Positions 1 to 11,899 of a stretch of DNA of 64,000 nucleotides are shown one piece after another. Position 1 is the first letter of the stretch. Each line of letters opens with the position of its first letter. Under the pieces are notes generated by a model. That model ran no database searches, was not told the origin of the DNA, and saw only the letters and a list, made by a program, of their open reading frames with translations. This DNA comes from Paralithodes platypus (lineage: Eukaryota > Arthropoda > Malacostraca > Decapoda > Lithodidae). The DNA is taken from NCBI GenBank assembly GCA_032716605.1, contig CM064492.1, positions 53,622,084-53,686,083 on the forward strand, written 5' to 3'. The position numbers and the translations under genes were made by a program.

Positions 1-979
1 CCTGGTTAGGTTAGGTTGTTAGGTTAGAGTAATGACAAAAGATAATCTTCAAGGACACTACATCCACCTTATTAGAAACAATTTATTAGGTAAAATAGGC
101 ACCAACAGATTCGCCATATTTTTCTCCATATAGTCCGCATGGAGGATTTTCGTTATTGACAAATTGAAAAAATACCCTTTTCACAAAAAAATAACCAAAT
201 ATCTGTCAAAGATGTCTAATAGCGGGGGTGTGGGGGCGGCAGCCCCGACCCATAATATTAGGATAGGTTAGGTAAGGTTGTTAGGTTAGGCGGTAAATTG
301 ATACGGTGTGACAGTCACGAGTTTTAGCATGCGTGTTTTTTTGTTTTGCATTTTTTCTTTGATATACAGTGTTGTTTTACCTAACTAAGAAACCTAACCT
401 AACCTAAAAGTAATACGTGGATAGAAACTAACCTAAAATGTACGCAATTACCAAAGCAGCACTGGATCGCGCAACTGTAAGGTCACCCGAGTAAGGTAGG
501 AGGGGAAAAAAAAATCTATAAAGCAGAAATCCCGTAAAACAGGACTTGTCATTATGCAGACAAGACTGTGTTTTACCCTATATCTCCCTTATAATACATT
601 TGCGACGGGAAGGACACATATAGGACTGAAGACTATTATATAACATGCCTATAGGCTACACAAACATCGATGGGGCTTGTAACTGTCACGGTTAGGCTAA
701 TGTCCTTTCAAAGGGGTATAGGCTAGTAAACACTAGGATAGCTTATACCCGGTCAGAGGTAAGAAGAAGAGTCCTGATGTAGTCTCCTTGAATGCTACCG
801 TTTTTTTGGTTAGGTTAATTTAATGCAAAATAATAAAAATAAATAAATAGCCTAAAGCCAAGAAAAAAATAATAATTTGTTTATTCTTGGCTTTATTTTT
901 TTGTTTAAGCATTAACCTAACCAAACCTAATAGCCCCCAAATACATTTAGGTTAGGTTAGGTTAGGTTTTTTGGTTAGG
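1..979. repeat. TTAGG-like interstitial tracts, no gene
   Basis: Short tracts of the arthropod-type TTAGG motif occur at about 1-27, 262-290, 378-405 and 945-980, in both orientations. They are separated by AT-rich sequence with no coding potential. A C/G-rich block near 224-262 ends in an AGGATAGGTTAGG motif and recurs near 5,075-5,130, so the tracts are probably part of dispersed repeats. A small inverted repeat (AAAGCCAAGAA and its complement) lies near 853-896. Nothing else is recognisable here. Confidence 0.6.
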
Positions 980-980
980 T

Positions 981-1001
981 TAACCCTCCTGGCCCGGGCA
1001 G
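981..1001 (+). repeat. Left terminal inverted repeat of the piggyBac-like element
   Basis: A TTAA is followed by CCCTCCTGGCCCGGG. Its inverted partner is at about 4611-4630. The sequence ends a block of TTAGG-like repeats abruptly, which supports an insertion edge. Confidence 0.6.
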
Positions 1002-1499
1002 GCTCTCCAAAGGACGGAGCTCGTATCCGGGCGATCTGGCCGAATATCAACAAAAGTAAACTAAGGTTAATCTCGCTTAATATATTACCTACATAATCAA
1101 ACATATATAGAAATGGGCGCCTTACCTTGCTGCGTAGAATGGCATTGAGTAGAGCTCTCTAGCTCAACTGGTTCCGGAGTGATGGTGATGGAAGTGGAGG
1201 TAACTTTTGCCGCGTATTTACCTCGGCGCGTCCGAACACTCGACCGCGGCACCGGCTACGACGCCCAGTTGCACTCGTCGCTCCACCCGCAATTTTGCCG
1301 GGAAGCGATTTGATAGTGTTTTATTGGTTATTATGTCATTTATTATAGTTATGTTATTTTCACTCAATAAAGTTATTTACATGAACTTATTTGTGTGTCT
1401 GTCACTTATTACTTCGTTTTATTATTATTATTATGATTATTAGTGTCACTTTCACTGGACTTTGATAATTGATAGTGTCATTTCCCCTTTTATGTATTG

Positions 1500-1795
1500 T
1501 TAGGTAAGCTAATAATATATATAGTGTCACTGTCACTTGTTCATATTGTTATGAAGGCACTTATTATTACTTGTGTGTGTCTCTTTCACTTATACTTAGT
1601 TTTATTATTATTATACTGTCACGTTGACTGGCCTAGGCTTATTGAGTGTCATTTTCACTTATTTATTGTTAGAAATATATATTTTAGTGTCACTTTCACT
1701 TGTTCATATTGTTATTGAAGGCACTTATTATTACTTATATGTGTCCTTTTCACTTATACTTAGTTATATTGTCACTTTCACTGTTGTCACTTCCA
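1500..1795. repeat. Subterminal direct repeats inside the piggyBac-like element
   Basis: About 110-bp direct repeats at roughly 1513-1620 and 1688-1790 are built around GTGTCACTTTCACTTG. They lie between the transposase stop codon and the element end. Related short GTGTCA motifs recur from 1440 onward. Subterminal repeats in this position often contact transposase, but here that is only inference. Confidence 0.5.
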
Positions 1796-1797
1796 CT

Positions 1798-4415
1798 TCA
1801 AAAGTTTATTAGAGTATGGAAGTCGTTGAAGCAGGTGCCAGCACACAGTCCAACTTGACACTCGAGGCATTCCCAAGTGGTTTTTGTGTTTTTGCGGGGT
1901 TTTCTTGTTGTGTGGCTGCACACATGGCACCTCTTCTGACTCCTAGCGTTACTACCTGGTGCTTTGAAAGGAAGGGCGTTGAGCTGGTGCTTCCTGAAAA
2001 ATTCAGCACACCCCGTTCTGTCCAGCTGGCCTGGTCCTTGTAGTGGCCTCCCTGGTGTACCCGCATGTTTAGCCAGGAGCTCAAGTATCACCTGCTTGTG
2101 GAACTTCCGCAGGGACTTGTACTTCTTGGCTCCTGGAGTCCTCAGACGGTAGATGTTGTAGGCATTGAGGACCGACATATCTACCGTATGCAGGATAAAC
2201 TTCTTGTACCACCTGCAAGATGTTCGCAGGCAGTCGATGAAGCCCATCTGCATATCGGACTTGTCAACGGGGCGCATGTTGAGGTTATAATCCAGGACAG
2301 CAGCTGGTTTCTGGACAGAGTTCTTGGTTCTTCGGTCCACCTTCCCTGTGGCGACCATCTCGGCCTTGTGGCATGTGGTGAGGAGGTTGACCTTGCGCTG
2401 GTCATGCCAGTGGATGGAGAGGATGGGGCCACTCTTCTTGTGGAAGATGTCCGCCTTCTTCGTCTTGGTTGGGTAGCCTGGCATGCCCTTCCTCTTGCCC
2501 TTGACTGTGCCGACAGTTCCGGTCTTGCGGTCATGGAGGTACTTGGTCAGGAGAGGTGACGTGTAGTAATTATCTGTGTAGAGGATGTGGTTTTTATTGA
2601 AGTGCTTCTCCATCATCTTCTTCACTACAGCACCACCAAAACCAATGAGGGGGTCAGTCACAATTTCTCCAGCCTTGCCGCTGTAGACTATAAAGTCCAG
2701 CACATACCCCGTCAAACAGTCGCAGAGGACGAAGAGCTTGATGCCGAAGCGGTGTCTCTTGGACGGGATATACTGTCGGAAGTGCAGCCTACCACGGAAC
2801 AGGACCAGAGACTCGTCGAGGCACATCTTCTGGAAAGGAATCAGGTAGGTGGTGAACCGATGACGTATCATGTCATACAGCTTCCTGATCTTCCATAATG
2901 AGTCGGGAAGGTGGAATGCCATGTTGTTTGTCAGGTGGAGATAGGAGAGGATGTCGAAGTACCTGTCCCTGGACATGTACTTGCCAAATGCTGGAGTCAT
3001 TATGATGTCGCCAGTGATCCAGTAGTCTGCCAGAGCGTGCTTCCTGATATGTGTCATCAGCATTGTGAGTGCCAAGAACACATATAGTTCTGCCACAGTG
3101 ACAGCTCTCCATGCCACCATCTTGGCACTGGTCTTCCTGCCAAGAAAGTTGGCACAGATCTCATGATGGTTGTTGGTCTCCTCGACGAGGTATTCCATGA
3201 CTTCATTGTCGTAGAAGCCACATAAAATTTCACTGGGGGTAGCAGCTGGGCCACAGGGAAATGTTGGTGACACCCCGGAACCCATCTGTACCTCGTCAAA
3301 GGCAGGACAATCTGGCTCAAAATCAGCCCCATCTGTCCACACAAACAGGTCGGATGCTGATGCTCAAGGTCGTGCAGGTGCAGCAGGCACACGCCCTGGA
3401 CGCCCTTGGCCACGCGGACGTCCTGCACCCCCACGCCCACGCCCAGGGGCAGCGGCGTCGGCAGACTGACCACGTCCATGACCTCGCCCTCTCGCTCGTC
3501 TTGTCAGGACTTCCTCTTCCTCTTCCTCTTCCTCCTCAGGCGACATCAGGTCATCTGGGGCAATGTTGGGGTCATCAGCATCGTCTTCAGGAGACAATTC
3601 GGGTGAAGAAGTGACCGGGCGTCAGCGGTGTGGGGCGCGGGAGCTTCAACAATGGGAGCCTCGGCCTCGGGAGTTGGGCTCCTTTTGCGGCGAGCCGAGG
3701 GCTTCTCCGCAGCAAATAATGCTCTGCGGTGTGTTGAGGGCTGTGGCACACTAGTAATACCACTTGAAGAGGCCCTTTGGTCATCCTGAAGGAGAGATGA
3801 AGCCGAGGGCTGTGGGTGACCCACGCGGGGTCCCGGGTCAAGGCATCGGGACAATGGAATGCGGGTGGTTACTAGACCAGGGTCGGCGTCACTATCACTG
3901 TCTTCAGCTTCCCTATTCTTTTCTGCGGCTGCCCTGCGTGCTTTTTTAGCTGCACTTTTCACCAACGATTGTTTATAGAAATATTTGCCCACTTTCAAGG
4001 GCGTACAGGCAGGCAAAGGGGAAGGTCCTGGGCTAGGGCTAGGCCTAGGCTGACATAGCAAAGATGGCGAGGGGGTAGGCCTAGGTTCTAGCACACTTGG
4101 AAGCTCAATGGCACCTTCCTGAAACACTTCCACATCAGGATCATCACTACTGTCTCCCCCCTCAAATAAATCGACATTATCGTCGTCTCCAAAGCCAACG
4201 AAATCGTCATCTTCACTTGCACTTATAAATTGTTGTTTGTCCACCAAGCTTTCGCCACTGCTCTCTTCACTATCAAAAAGTTGTCGCTGTATAGCGCTAT
4301 CACTCAACAAACGCTTAACTTTCTTTCGTTGAGCTTTCTTCTCGGTTGCAACAGGCGTTGAAGTTGCGAGCGGGGTAGCACTGGGGCCCGCGGGAGGTTG
4401 CAGCGAATCGGACAC
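1798..4415 (-). pseudogene. piggyBac-like transposase (DDE_Tnp_1_7), N-terminal half disrupted
   Basis: The product would cut and reinsert the surrounding element at TTAA. An open frame from about 3363 to 1798 covers the whole catalytic part. Counting from position 3342, the expected aspartates are Asp208 (in CDC), Asp257 (in TDN) and Asp360 (in VDKSD). It ends in the cysteine-rich zinc finger typical of the family (CHVC, CLEC, LCAGTC). Upstream, an acidic Ser/Glu/Asp-rich N-terminal region occupies 4415-3600. It is joined to the rest only through a frameshift near 3600-3612 and a TGA at 3364-3366. There is no ATG at the 4415 end: a poly-A run at 4421-4432 and a stop codon lie just upstream. 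Introns could explain part of this, but decay is simpler. Family assignment is secure; activity is doubtful. Confidence 0.85.
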
Positions 4416-4789
4416 GTCGTTTTTTTTTTTTCAGTATAACTCGCTATGGCGGCCACGTACGAACTGACTAGTAGTTGAGGCTTGGTGGCGCTGCGGTCGC
4501 TCCTGCAATGCAAAATTTGGCCGCGCGAATTTTGAAGCACGCTTTCAAGCACAGGGATTTTAAAATGACACCCGGGCACCTGCCCTTTTTTCGTGGTGTC
4601 ATTTTAAAATGACACCCGGGCTGGAAGGGGTAAAGCAAAAAAAATGAAAATAAATAAATAAAGCCAAGAAGAAAAAAAAACATATTTTCCGGTGGATAAA
4701 AATTATATAGCAATGAAGCATAAGATGATAGGAACCCAAAACTACCATTATAAATGAGATGCCAGCTGTAGTGCGGCTCGTAAATATTG

Positions 4790-4890
4790 ACCGGAAAAAC
4801 ACCTTAAAACACACTAATCAATGAAAGAACTGATGAGAAAAAGGATTATAATACAAAAAACACATACGTGACCGAAAATCCAATTTGACC
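4790..4890 (-). mobile_element. Solo arm of a TIR element also present at 46.8 kb
   Basis: The sequence ending CATACGTGACCGAAAATCC at about 4864-4882 is the reverse complement of the left arm of the element at 46,803-46,900, including the AAAACACACTAATCAATGAA stretch. Only this arm is visible here, so it is a truncated copy. Confidence 0.6.
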
Positions 4891-5372
4891 ATATTTTTTC
4901 GCATAGGTGTAAACTTCCAGAAATTAATGGGTAATAAATACGATGATTTATTATTTTAACTTACGTCCGCCGCACTCATGTTATTGTTGTGAACCTCTCG
5001 GCCCTCTCACTGCCACTCGTTGCTGGAGTAAGGCATGTTCCATACTACTGTGTTTTTTTGCACTGTTACTCAACCAGCGGGGGTGTGGGGGTGGTAGCCC
5101 CACCCATAATACTAGGATAGGTTAGGTTAGGCTAATGTCTCTTTTTACGCTTTTAACCCCTCATTTTTCCTGAACTTCATAGCCCTCCCCACTAGTGGGG
5201 GGGGGGGGGGGGCGTGTTTTTAGATTGATGGATGATGGGTAAATACTTATTACAGCTGCTCTTCAGTATTAAACAACACTTATATCTGAAGGAAAAAAAT
5301 AAAAATAAAAAACACTTACCGGTACTAAAATCGCTGTCGGTCCAAAAAGTCAGGTTTACCAAAAAAATATTG
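4891..5372. other. No gene; C/G-rich dispersed repeat and poly-G tract
   Basis: There is no supported coding sequence. Positions 5075-5135 repeat the GCGGGGGTGTGGGGG...AGGATAGGTTAGG block seen at 224-275. A run of G at about 5198-5212 is the other notable structure. Confidence 0.5.
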
Positions 5373-6011
5373 TATTCAGTCCCAGAAAGAGTGCCAATTT
5401 GATGTTGTATATCGTAGGTATGCCAAGGTCTGTATTGAATGCTATATATTGCAGATACAGTTATTATTATTTATCGACTGTATTATGTTCAGGCACATAG
5501 AGGAATAGGCATCAAGATGAAAACGAGTTATGTTCAATACCCAGGTCCCTTGCATAATGCCTACTGTAGTTAGGCTTTAACCATTTTAGTGTGTTAACGT
5601 CAGTTTTATTGTGTTCTAGTTACCATTAAATGATATTCTTTAGCTTAGGAAGGACAGCTAGCAACTAAAAGGTTACGAATTATCTCAATTATACTTTATA
5701 GTTACCACAGATCATTTCAAAGTGCATAAACTCGTCTAAATATAGCTGCAATTGTTAAGTAAAATAAACGTCTTCCGTAACCTGTTATAGAGACGCATAA
5801 AAGTTAATGGCGAAACACAACAGTCCTACCTTCTAAAGTATATAAACTACCATATATTGCACGTTTTCTGACCTGGTTTAGCATACGTCAGAGAGAGAGA
5901 GAGAGAGTGCGTGTGTGTTTGAGCTAACACATACCAAGATTCAAGGGACTGGACTTCTCAAATGACCCTCCAGACTTAAATGACCTGATCTGCCAGTTTA
6001 ACAATATTTAA

Positions 6012-6338
6012 GGGGAGGTATTTCGTTTATTCCCTAGACCACCATCAAGCTTAAAATTAAACTTCCTTGACCCCCTTTCAAGATAAATTTGTACATTTTT
6101 CGGTAGAAAAATTTCCCGGCCGAAGGCCGGATCCTCTTAAATTACAGGCTCGCTATCGCTCGCCAGGAAACAATCGACACCTAAGTGGTACGAAAGGTCT
6201 TAAAATTGACAGAAATGGGGCGAACATTCTTAAAATCGCCAACTAATGGGGCGAACATCTTAAAAACTCAAAAGCAATGGGACTAAACATGAGGGAGAAA
6301 GAGGTCAAGAAAAAAATCCCTAACGTGGAAATCTCCCC
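6012..6338 (+). mobile_element. TTAA-flanked MITE, family X
   Basis: It is flanked by TTAA at 6008-6011 and 6339-6342. The ends are GGGGAGGTATTTC and, inverted, GGGGAGATTTCC. The duplicated copy B has the empty site with one TTAA at about 31,484-31,487, which proves a 327-bp insertion with a TTAA duplication. Inside are two conserved blocks shared by all family members: a CCGGCCGAAGGCCGG hairpin and GGCTCGCTATCGCTCGCC. It has no ORF. Confidence 0.88.
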
Positions 6339-6631
6339 TTAAGGGTTCATATCCTCTGAAGTACTAATCTAACTAACTACCAATACCGGTACTATTAACG
6401 CTTTCTATTCTTAAGGCTTTAGTTTTCATATATCACTGTCCCAGGAATAATTGCTATGATCTGTGCAAATGAGGTTGATGTATTCCTTGAAATCTATGAT
6501 AATGGTGTAAAATTCACACATTTGTATACATAATAAAAAGAGAGCTTAGAGGCTACCATCCCTGCTGGATTTTTTAAGCCAGGATATAACATAAGGAAAT
6601 AAGAGAATGACAGTCTGAAGAAAGCCAATTG

Positions 6632-7100
6632 GGAAAATATTACCGAAACTACCACTAATTTTCCCATGGTGCTTCTTTTTGGTTTTAGGTAGTTTTCATC
6701 ATTTTACAGTACTTGGAATTAGTTACAATCCCCTGCAAATGTTATTTCTCCCATTATCCAAGTAACTTAAAACACTCAGATGTAAGACATTTTCAGAGTA
6801 AATGGCTATACATTTTGTTTAGCCTTTGGATACAGGATGGGTTGAGGGGTGGCTTTGCCCCTCCTCACCCCGCCATGACTTATTGAAATCAGCATCTATT
6901 TTAACAGTAAGGAGCTTAATAAGAGTTTCACTGCCATCAATAGGGAGAGTTTTTTTGTTTTTACAGTACTTTATATAGTGCACATACAATGTATCTCCGG
7001 AGGTTGAATTACATTTTAATATGATCTTTGCAACATCCTTATTCTATAATAGCCTTCAAATATTGAAAAATAATTAGTGGTAGTTTCTGTAATAAGTACC
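6632..7100 (+). mobile_element. Non-autonomous DNA transposon with 8-bp target duplication
   Basis: This 469-bp block is flanked by GCCAATTG at 6624-6631 and 7101-7108. The sister copy has a single GCCAATTG at 32,736-32,743. The terminal inverted repeats are about 34 bp, with a shared core GAAACTACCACTAATT. An 8-bp duplication is typical of hAT-like elements and of a few other superfamilies. The ends start with GG rather than the hAT-typical CA, so the superfamily is left open. Confidence 0.82.
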
Positions 7101-7106
7101 GCCAAT

Positions 7107-7430
7107 TGGCCCACACACGGCAGATCCCTTTCACACCTCGTCCATTTTCCTATTTAATTTTTATCTTGAAGCTCTCTATCGTTCTTGATCATACTATGGC
7201 ACTCGATAGTTTATTCCACATAGCATATCTACAACCCTGTTAGCAAACCAATATATGCCTATGCCTTTTCTGATACTAAATTAATTGAATTGAAACAATT
7301 TGTATGATTTCTCTCGCTATCACCGAGCTTCAGTATATCTCTCATGTTCGCTTTATTAATCCAACTTACCCATTTGAACACCTCTATCATATCCCCTCTA
7401 AGTCTCTCTAATGAGTGCAAGCCTATAAAG
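7107..7430 (-). pseudogene. Non-LTR reverse transcriptase C-terminal remnant (copy A)
   Basis: It is the sister of 32,745-33,065, whose minus-strand translation reads as the tail of a CR1-like LINE ORF (RGDMIEVFKW, WFANRVVD, then ESFKIKLNRHMD). Copy A is more decayed and has no continuous frame. Confidence 0.55.
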
Positions 7431-7547
7431 TATAAATCGCGTGTGTTTGTTTCTAACTACAGCCGACTTTGCATCTCCATGTGCCGGCAATGACGTGAAG
7501 TTATATTTCGGTCACAGTTATCATCTTATCACCCTTTGCAATCCACT

Positions 7548-7747
<200 letters not shown>

Positions 7748-8982
7748 AGGCCGTCGACACACGAATAGAGGAGCGGTGGAGGCTGTTTAGGGGGTGAAAG
7801 GGGATAGGAGGAATATAGGACATGGGGGGGGGGGGGAGGACAAAGGTGCTTATATTAACTAAACCGCGCGACAAGAGCCACACTCTCACGAATCCTCCTT
7901 TACACAAACACGTCCCTCAACATCCCTCACATTTTGATAATATTTTCCTGAGAATATCGACGCCATCCTCTCCTGAAGCTTAGAGCCAAAAATATAGATC
8001 ACAGCTGGGAGTATTGGAGACAATTAATTAGGTTATGGAAGGTAGATGAAGGGGTTTGTTTTGATCCTTTTCAAAGAACTACACAGCGTTTTCCAAGAAC
8101 TACTCCCCCGAAGATAAAAGTCATTCCCGAACATAATTATGGTGTTGTCGCCACGGTGAAGGAGAGAGCCTGGAGGGGGTTGTTTTTGTCTCTAGGTTAT
8201 ACAGGCCGAGTCACTTCTATATATTTATTATTTTGTCTTTCCTCTTCGTAATCGAGAAGAATGTATATTAATACTCAGCACACTGTGTTTGTTCAATTAT
8301 TATTTTTATTTATTTGTTCTTTCTTGTGCTTCTTCGACTATTGTAGAGTTGGATCAGACTTGGAGATGGTGCAGAGTCGATCACTTATACCCTATTCGAC
8401 AGCATGACCCAATTCGGCCGCAGCCCAAAACATTTTAGCCTCATGGCCCAAACGACCCATCTGCCCAAAACATTCCCTCAGCTTTAAACGGCCGCTCGAC
8501 CAAAAATGACCCTGTGGAGGAAACCCTAATTCAGCCGTGGCTCAAAACAGTTAAATTGTTACTTTCAATGCCTCCAAGACCCAATTTTGTCTTCTATCTA
8601 CCCGTCACAATCTTCCACAAGACAATCACTTACACACAATACACATTAATACACAAATCAACCCTTCATTCATCTTCTCTCAATATTCCTGATGTATCTT
8701 TTTCATCTAACCTTTCTTGGAAAGATCATATTACTACTCTTGCTAAAACAGCTTCCCAGAAGTTTGGTGTGCTCAACCATCTCCGTGAGTTTTTCAGCCC
8801 CGCGCAGCTTCTTGCTCTGTATAGGGCCTGCACAGTGCGCCCATATATCGAGTATTGTTTGCATGTGTGGGGAGGTTCCACCCATACCGCACTCTCGAAA
8901 GAGTAAAGTCAAAAGCATTTTGCCTCATCAACTCACTTCCTCTCACTAATTCCCTACAATGTTTTTCTACACACCATAATGT

Positions 8983-9519
8983 GGGCGGGTGCACAACCCC
9001 GAAAGGGGTTGAAATAGGGGAGCTATCCCCCCCGCCAAAGGCGGCTTTCTAGGGCCTTTCCTAGCTGATGCTGAGAGGATTGGGTTCTAGTCATGTGGTG
9101 ATGGGCTGGTCTATCCGAGTGAGAACTGAGCGATCTCTGCCATACCCATAGCTTACTCTGACTGTTCCTTTTACTTATATATCTTCTAGATCTCAAGTGG
9201 CGGCGTCTTTTCCGTGGATTGACCTCCCCTACTGCCAACCTAGAAGTTGGCAGATTGTGAGCCAAAGCGTCACATTTTTCCCTTACCCCTCAACTTTCCC
9301 TTCATAATTGCTGAGGGGCACAGGGCCTTGGGTGGGGCTTTGGTTTCCCGGGCGTTTCCGCACCCTCCTCAGCTCCCTGCCTTGGAGTGGCTTCGGTCAC
9401 CCGGGCTTTATTAGTGGTAAGCAGGGAGGATTTTGTGGGGGCGCTCGTTTATGGTCTTGGCCTTGCTCGAGACCTTGGGGCTGTTCGGCCAGACAGCCTG
9501 GGGAACAACAACAACAACA
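8983..9519 (+). mobile_element. SINE-A (or short LINE tail) with (AAC)n 3' end
   Basis: This 537-bp insertion is absent from copy B. It is flanked by a direct repeat, ACACACCATAATGT, at 8969-8982 and 9520-9533. It ends in GGGGAAC(AAC)n. A second, 5'-truncated copy is at 56,495-56,866. The target duplication and short-repeat tail show target-primed retrotransposition. It has no coding capacity that I trust. Weak pol III-like boxes (TAGCTGATGCTG, GGTTCTAGTC) lie near 9061-9095 but are too close together to call. Confidence 0.8.
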
Positions 9520-9776
9520 ACACACCATAATGTTCCATCTATTTCACTCTGCTATTGCTATTACAACAACCAGTGTTCTACAGAGCTCTCTCAATGCGAG
9601 TGCGAGGCACCCGTCTTTCAGCACAGTCCCACTCATATTCTGTCCAGCTCTCCAACCCAAAAATAGCAAATTTGCTCAGTCTTCTACTCAACAAATTAAC
9701 TCTGGGACTCTTTCCCTCAATCAATTTTTCCTTCATCTTATGAGTTGGACTGCTTTAAACCTTCGTGTGTCCAGGT

Positions 9777-10716
9777 GAGTTTCAATGCGGATAAATGTAA
9801 AGTACTACATATCGGATACCTAAATGAGAAAGCAAACTATTCGATGAATGGCACTCAGCTTAAGAATGTAAACAGAGAAACCTATCTGGGAGTAACCTTA
9901 TCGAGTAACCTAAACTAAAACTGAGTCAACAATGTTCAGAAGTTGTTAAGAAGACAAACAAAATAATTGGCTTTATAGGCAGGTCATTTGAGCATAAATC
10001 CAAAGAAGTTATCCTAACCCTTTACAATTCCTTAGTCCGCCCTCTTCTGGAATACTGCGTTCAATCCTTGTGCCATTATTACCAAAAAGATATAGACAAG
10101 CTAGAACGAGTTCAACGTAGAGTTACCAAAATGATACCTAGCCTAAAGAACAAACCATACGAAGAGCGTCTTAGAGAATTAAATCTATTTCCTTTAACCC
10201 AGCGCAGATTAAGAGGTTACTTAATTCAAGTGTTCAAAATCATCAAAGGCATCGACAATATAAACTGTAGTAAGTACTTCACTATCGACCAATCTAATTA
10301 CGCGCGGGGAAACGGTTGCAAAATTATCGGTAAATCTTTTAACTAGCACGAATCTAAGAATTTCTTCTTCAATCGAGTTGTCAACTTGTGGAATGGGCTT
10401 CCCCGAGACGAGATGTTATAGACTGCAGCACCGTTGATTCATTTAAACTCCGCCTAGACAAATATCTCGCATCAAACCCGCGACTAACTGCGTTTGTAAA
10501 GAATAACTTTATTTTATCCTCCCCTCAGTTACTAACCCATCTGTCCCCTACTAACTTCCTAATCCTGCCACGGAAATTAGTTCCCTTTCCAATGTTCCCT
10601 TACCCACTCTAAACTACTGTTTGGACACTTGATCCTCAGTGTTTTGGAGGACAAGCAGCCTAGATGGGTCACTAGACCTGTTGTTGCTCGAGTTCCTTTG
10701 TACTCCTTTGTATTTT
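9777..10716 (+). pseudogene. CR1-like LINE, 3' end of reverse transcriptase ORF
   Basis: A 5'-truncated insertion absent from copy B. The translation shows the post-active-site part of a non-LTR reverse transcriptase: FNADKCKVLHIG, then YLGVTLSSN, LYNSLVRPLLEYC, LERVQRRVTKMIPSLKNKPY, FFFNRVV and LDKYLASNPR. Frameshifts and a premature stop after GKSFN break it. The 3' end is a TCCTTTGTACTCCTTTGTATT repeat-type tail also seen at 46.2 kb and 53.4 kb. Its closest relative in the window is at 44,885-46,237. Confidence 0.85.
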
Positions 10717-10995
10717 GACCCCAACGTCCCTTAGATTTGGCTCTCTGTCACTATTTTGGCTTTGGGGGAAACACTCGTTACAGGCAACCTGGGTTTTGTG
10801 TCCTTCATACACATAGCAAACAAATGTTGATTCAGTGAAGTCCCATAGCCAACAACGACCACACTGCCCGAAATGACCCTACAAAGTAGCGTATTCTGGC
10901 TGTGACCAATTACGGCCCTGTAGCCCATATGAACCCTTGTCCCAAATCGGTTGTTCGACCCAAAACGGCCCCACAACCCAAACATGTCGCACCCG

Positions 10996-11377
10996 AAAAC
11001 GGCTGCTCACACCAATTTGTCTATTCACATAAAACAACTCAATTTGACCGCTTATATGTCAGTAGGCAATTCAAGACCGGAGCCTCTTGTTTGAGAACTC
11101 CAGTCCCTTGTTGTCATTTGTATTCGGTAAGTAAAAGTTTAATGTATATGGAGTACCGGTAATACTTAAATTGTTGTGCTAATTACTTCCAAATCCCCGG
11201 TTGTCTCAGTAAATTTATAGGTGATACATTGTGTAGCGCTCGAAAAACTCTCCATTACCTGCTGTCACGTGAGTTTATTGTAAACATGTAAATGGACCTA
11301 CGGTAGGATTTTTCTATTTGATATGTCGTTTTACATTACCGGTAACAGTAGTTACTGTATTATCATACTTTTAATAT
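10996..11377. other. No recognisable feature
   Basis: Unique-looking AT-rich sequence with a few ACCGGTA motifs. I see no gene, repeat unit or element end. Confidence 0.4.
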
Positions 11378-11899
11378 TTCATTATTATCATAATCATCAG
11401 CAGCAGCAGCCTTAGTTATTCCACTGCAGGACAAAGGCCTCTCCCAAACATTTCTACAGTAGCTGGTCAGATGTTATCCTGTTCCATCCTACTCTAGCAA
11501 ACGTCCGATCTCATCCCTCCATCTGGTTTTCTGTCTATCCCTTCCCCTAGCTACATCTATATATCCCCATCCTTTTGCTTAATTTGTCCATCTGTTAACA
11601 TCTCTTTTAAGTATAGTATATGATCTGGCCAAGCCCATTTTGTTTTAAATAGTAATGCGATTATCGTGTATTCTGTTTGTTCTCTTATCCAAGAGGCTCT
11701 CTTCTTGTATCTCCAAATTATTGCTAACATTATCCTCTCCATATCTTTACGAGCACTATAGTTTGCGTTCAGGAAACTTTGTTATACTCCAAGTTTCTGA
11801 TCCGTAAATTAGTACAGGAAGGACACATTGATTGTATACTATTCTATTTAATGGAAGAGGTAACTTGCTTTTCAAAATAGATTTATGTTTACCAAATGA
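11378..11899 (-). pseudogene. LINE 3' remnant (RTE/L1-type C-terminus)
   Basis: Minus-strand translation gives RYKKRASWIREQTE, then FKTKWAWPDHI and DGQIKQKDGDI. This is a decayed version of the RxxWIRExT ... KWxWAGHI ... RWTK stretch that ends many arthropod LINE ORFs. The plus strand begins with CCACTGCAGGACAAAGGCC, a common arthropod LINE 3'-terminal motif. Sequence past 11,760 still resembles the upstream RT thumb but is too decayed to frame. Confidence 0.65.

Larger units (their letters stand above)
980..4634 (-). mobile_element. piggyBac-like DNA transposon, nearly full length
   Basis: The element runs from a TTAA at 980-983 to a TAAA at 4631-4634. The latter is probably a mutated TTAA target duplication. 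The left end reads CCCTCCTGGCCCGGG. The right end, read inward on the minus strand, is CCCCTTCCAGCCCGGG. Twelve of fifteen positions agree if one C is skipped, which fits short piggyBac terminal repeats starting CCC. The interior carries a minus-strand piggyBac-type transposase. Two copies of a 20-base TTTTAAAATGACACCCGGGC-type motif sit just inside the right end, at about 4557 and 4602. The boundaries are inferred from TIR plus target site plus gene content together. Confidence 0.75.
8553..10810 (+). pseudogene. Jockey-like LINE, 5'-truncated, split by a SINE and a CR1-like LINE
   Basis: Pieces at 8553-8982, 9520-9776 and 10,717-10,810 together match the 3' part of the LINE at 40.4-43.15 kb. 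Recognisable residues include VTFNASKTQF, LSWKDHITTLAKTASQKFG, LLALYR and PYIEYCLHVWGGSTH. These form the region after the reverse transcriptase active site. The element begins inside the RT domain and contains frameshifts. Its 3' UTR has the CTTCATACACATAGCA ending shared with the other copies. A SINE splits it at 8983-9519 and a CR1-like LINE at 9777-10,716. Not functional. Confidence 0.85.

Noticed and set aside
945..980. A true telomere or telomere-proximal end
   Set aside because: The TTAGG tracts are short, scattered, in both orientations and embedded in transposon sequence.
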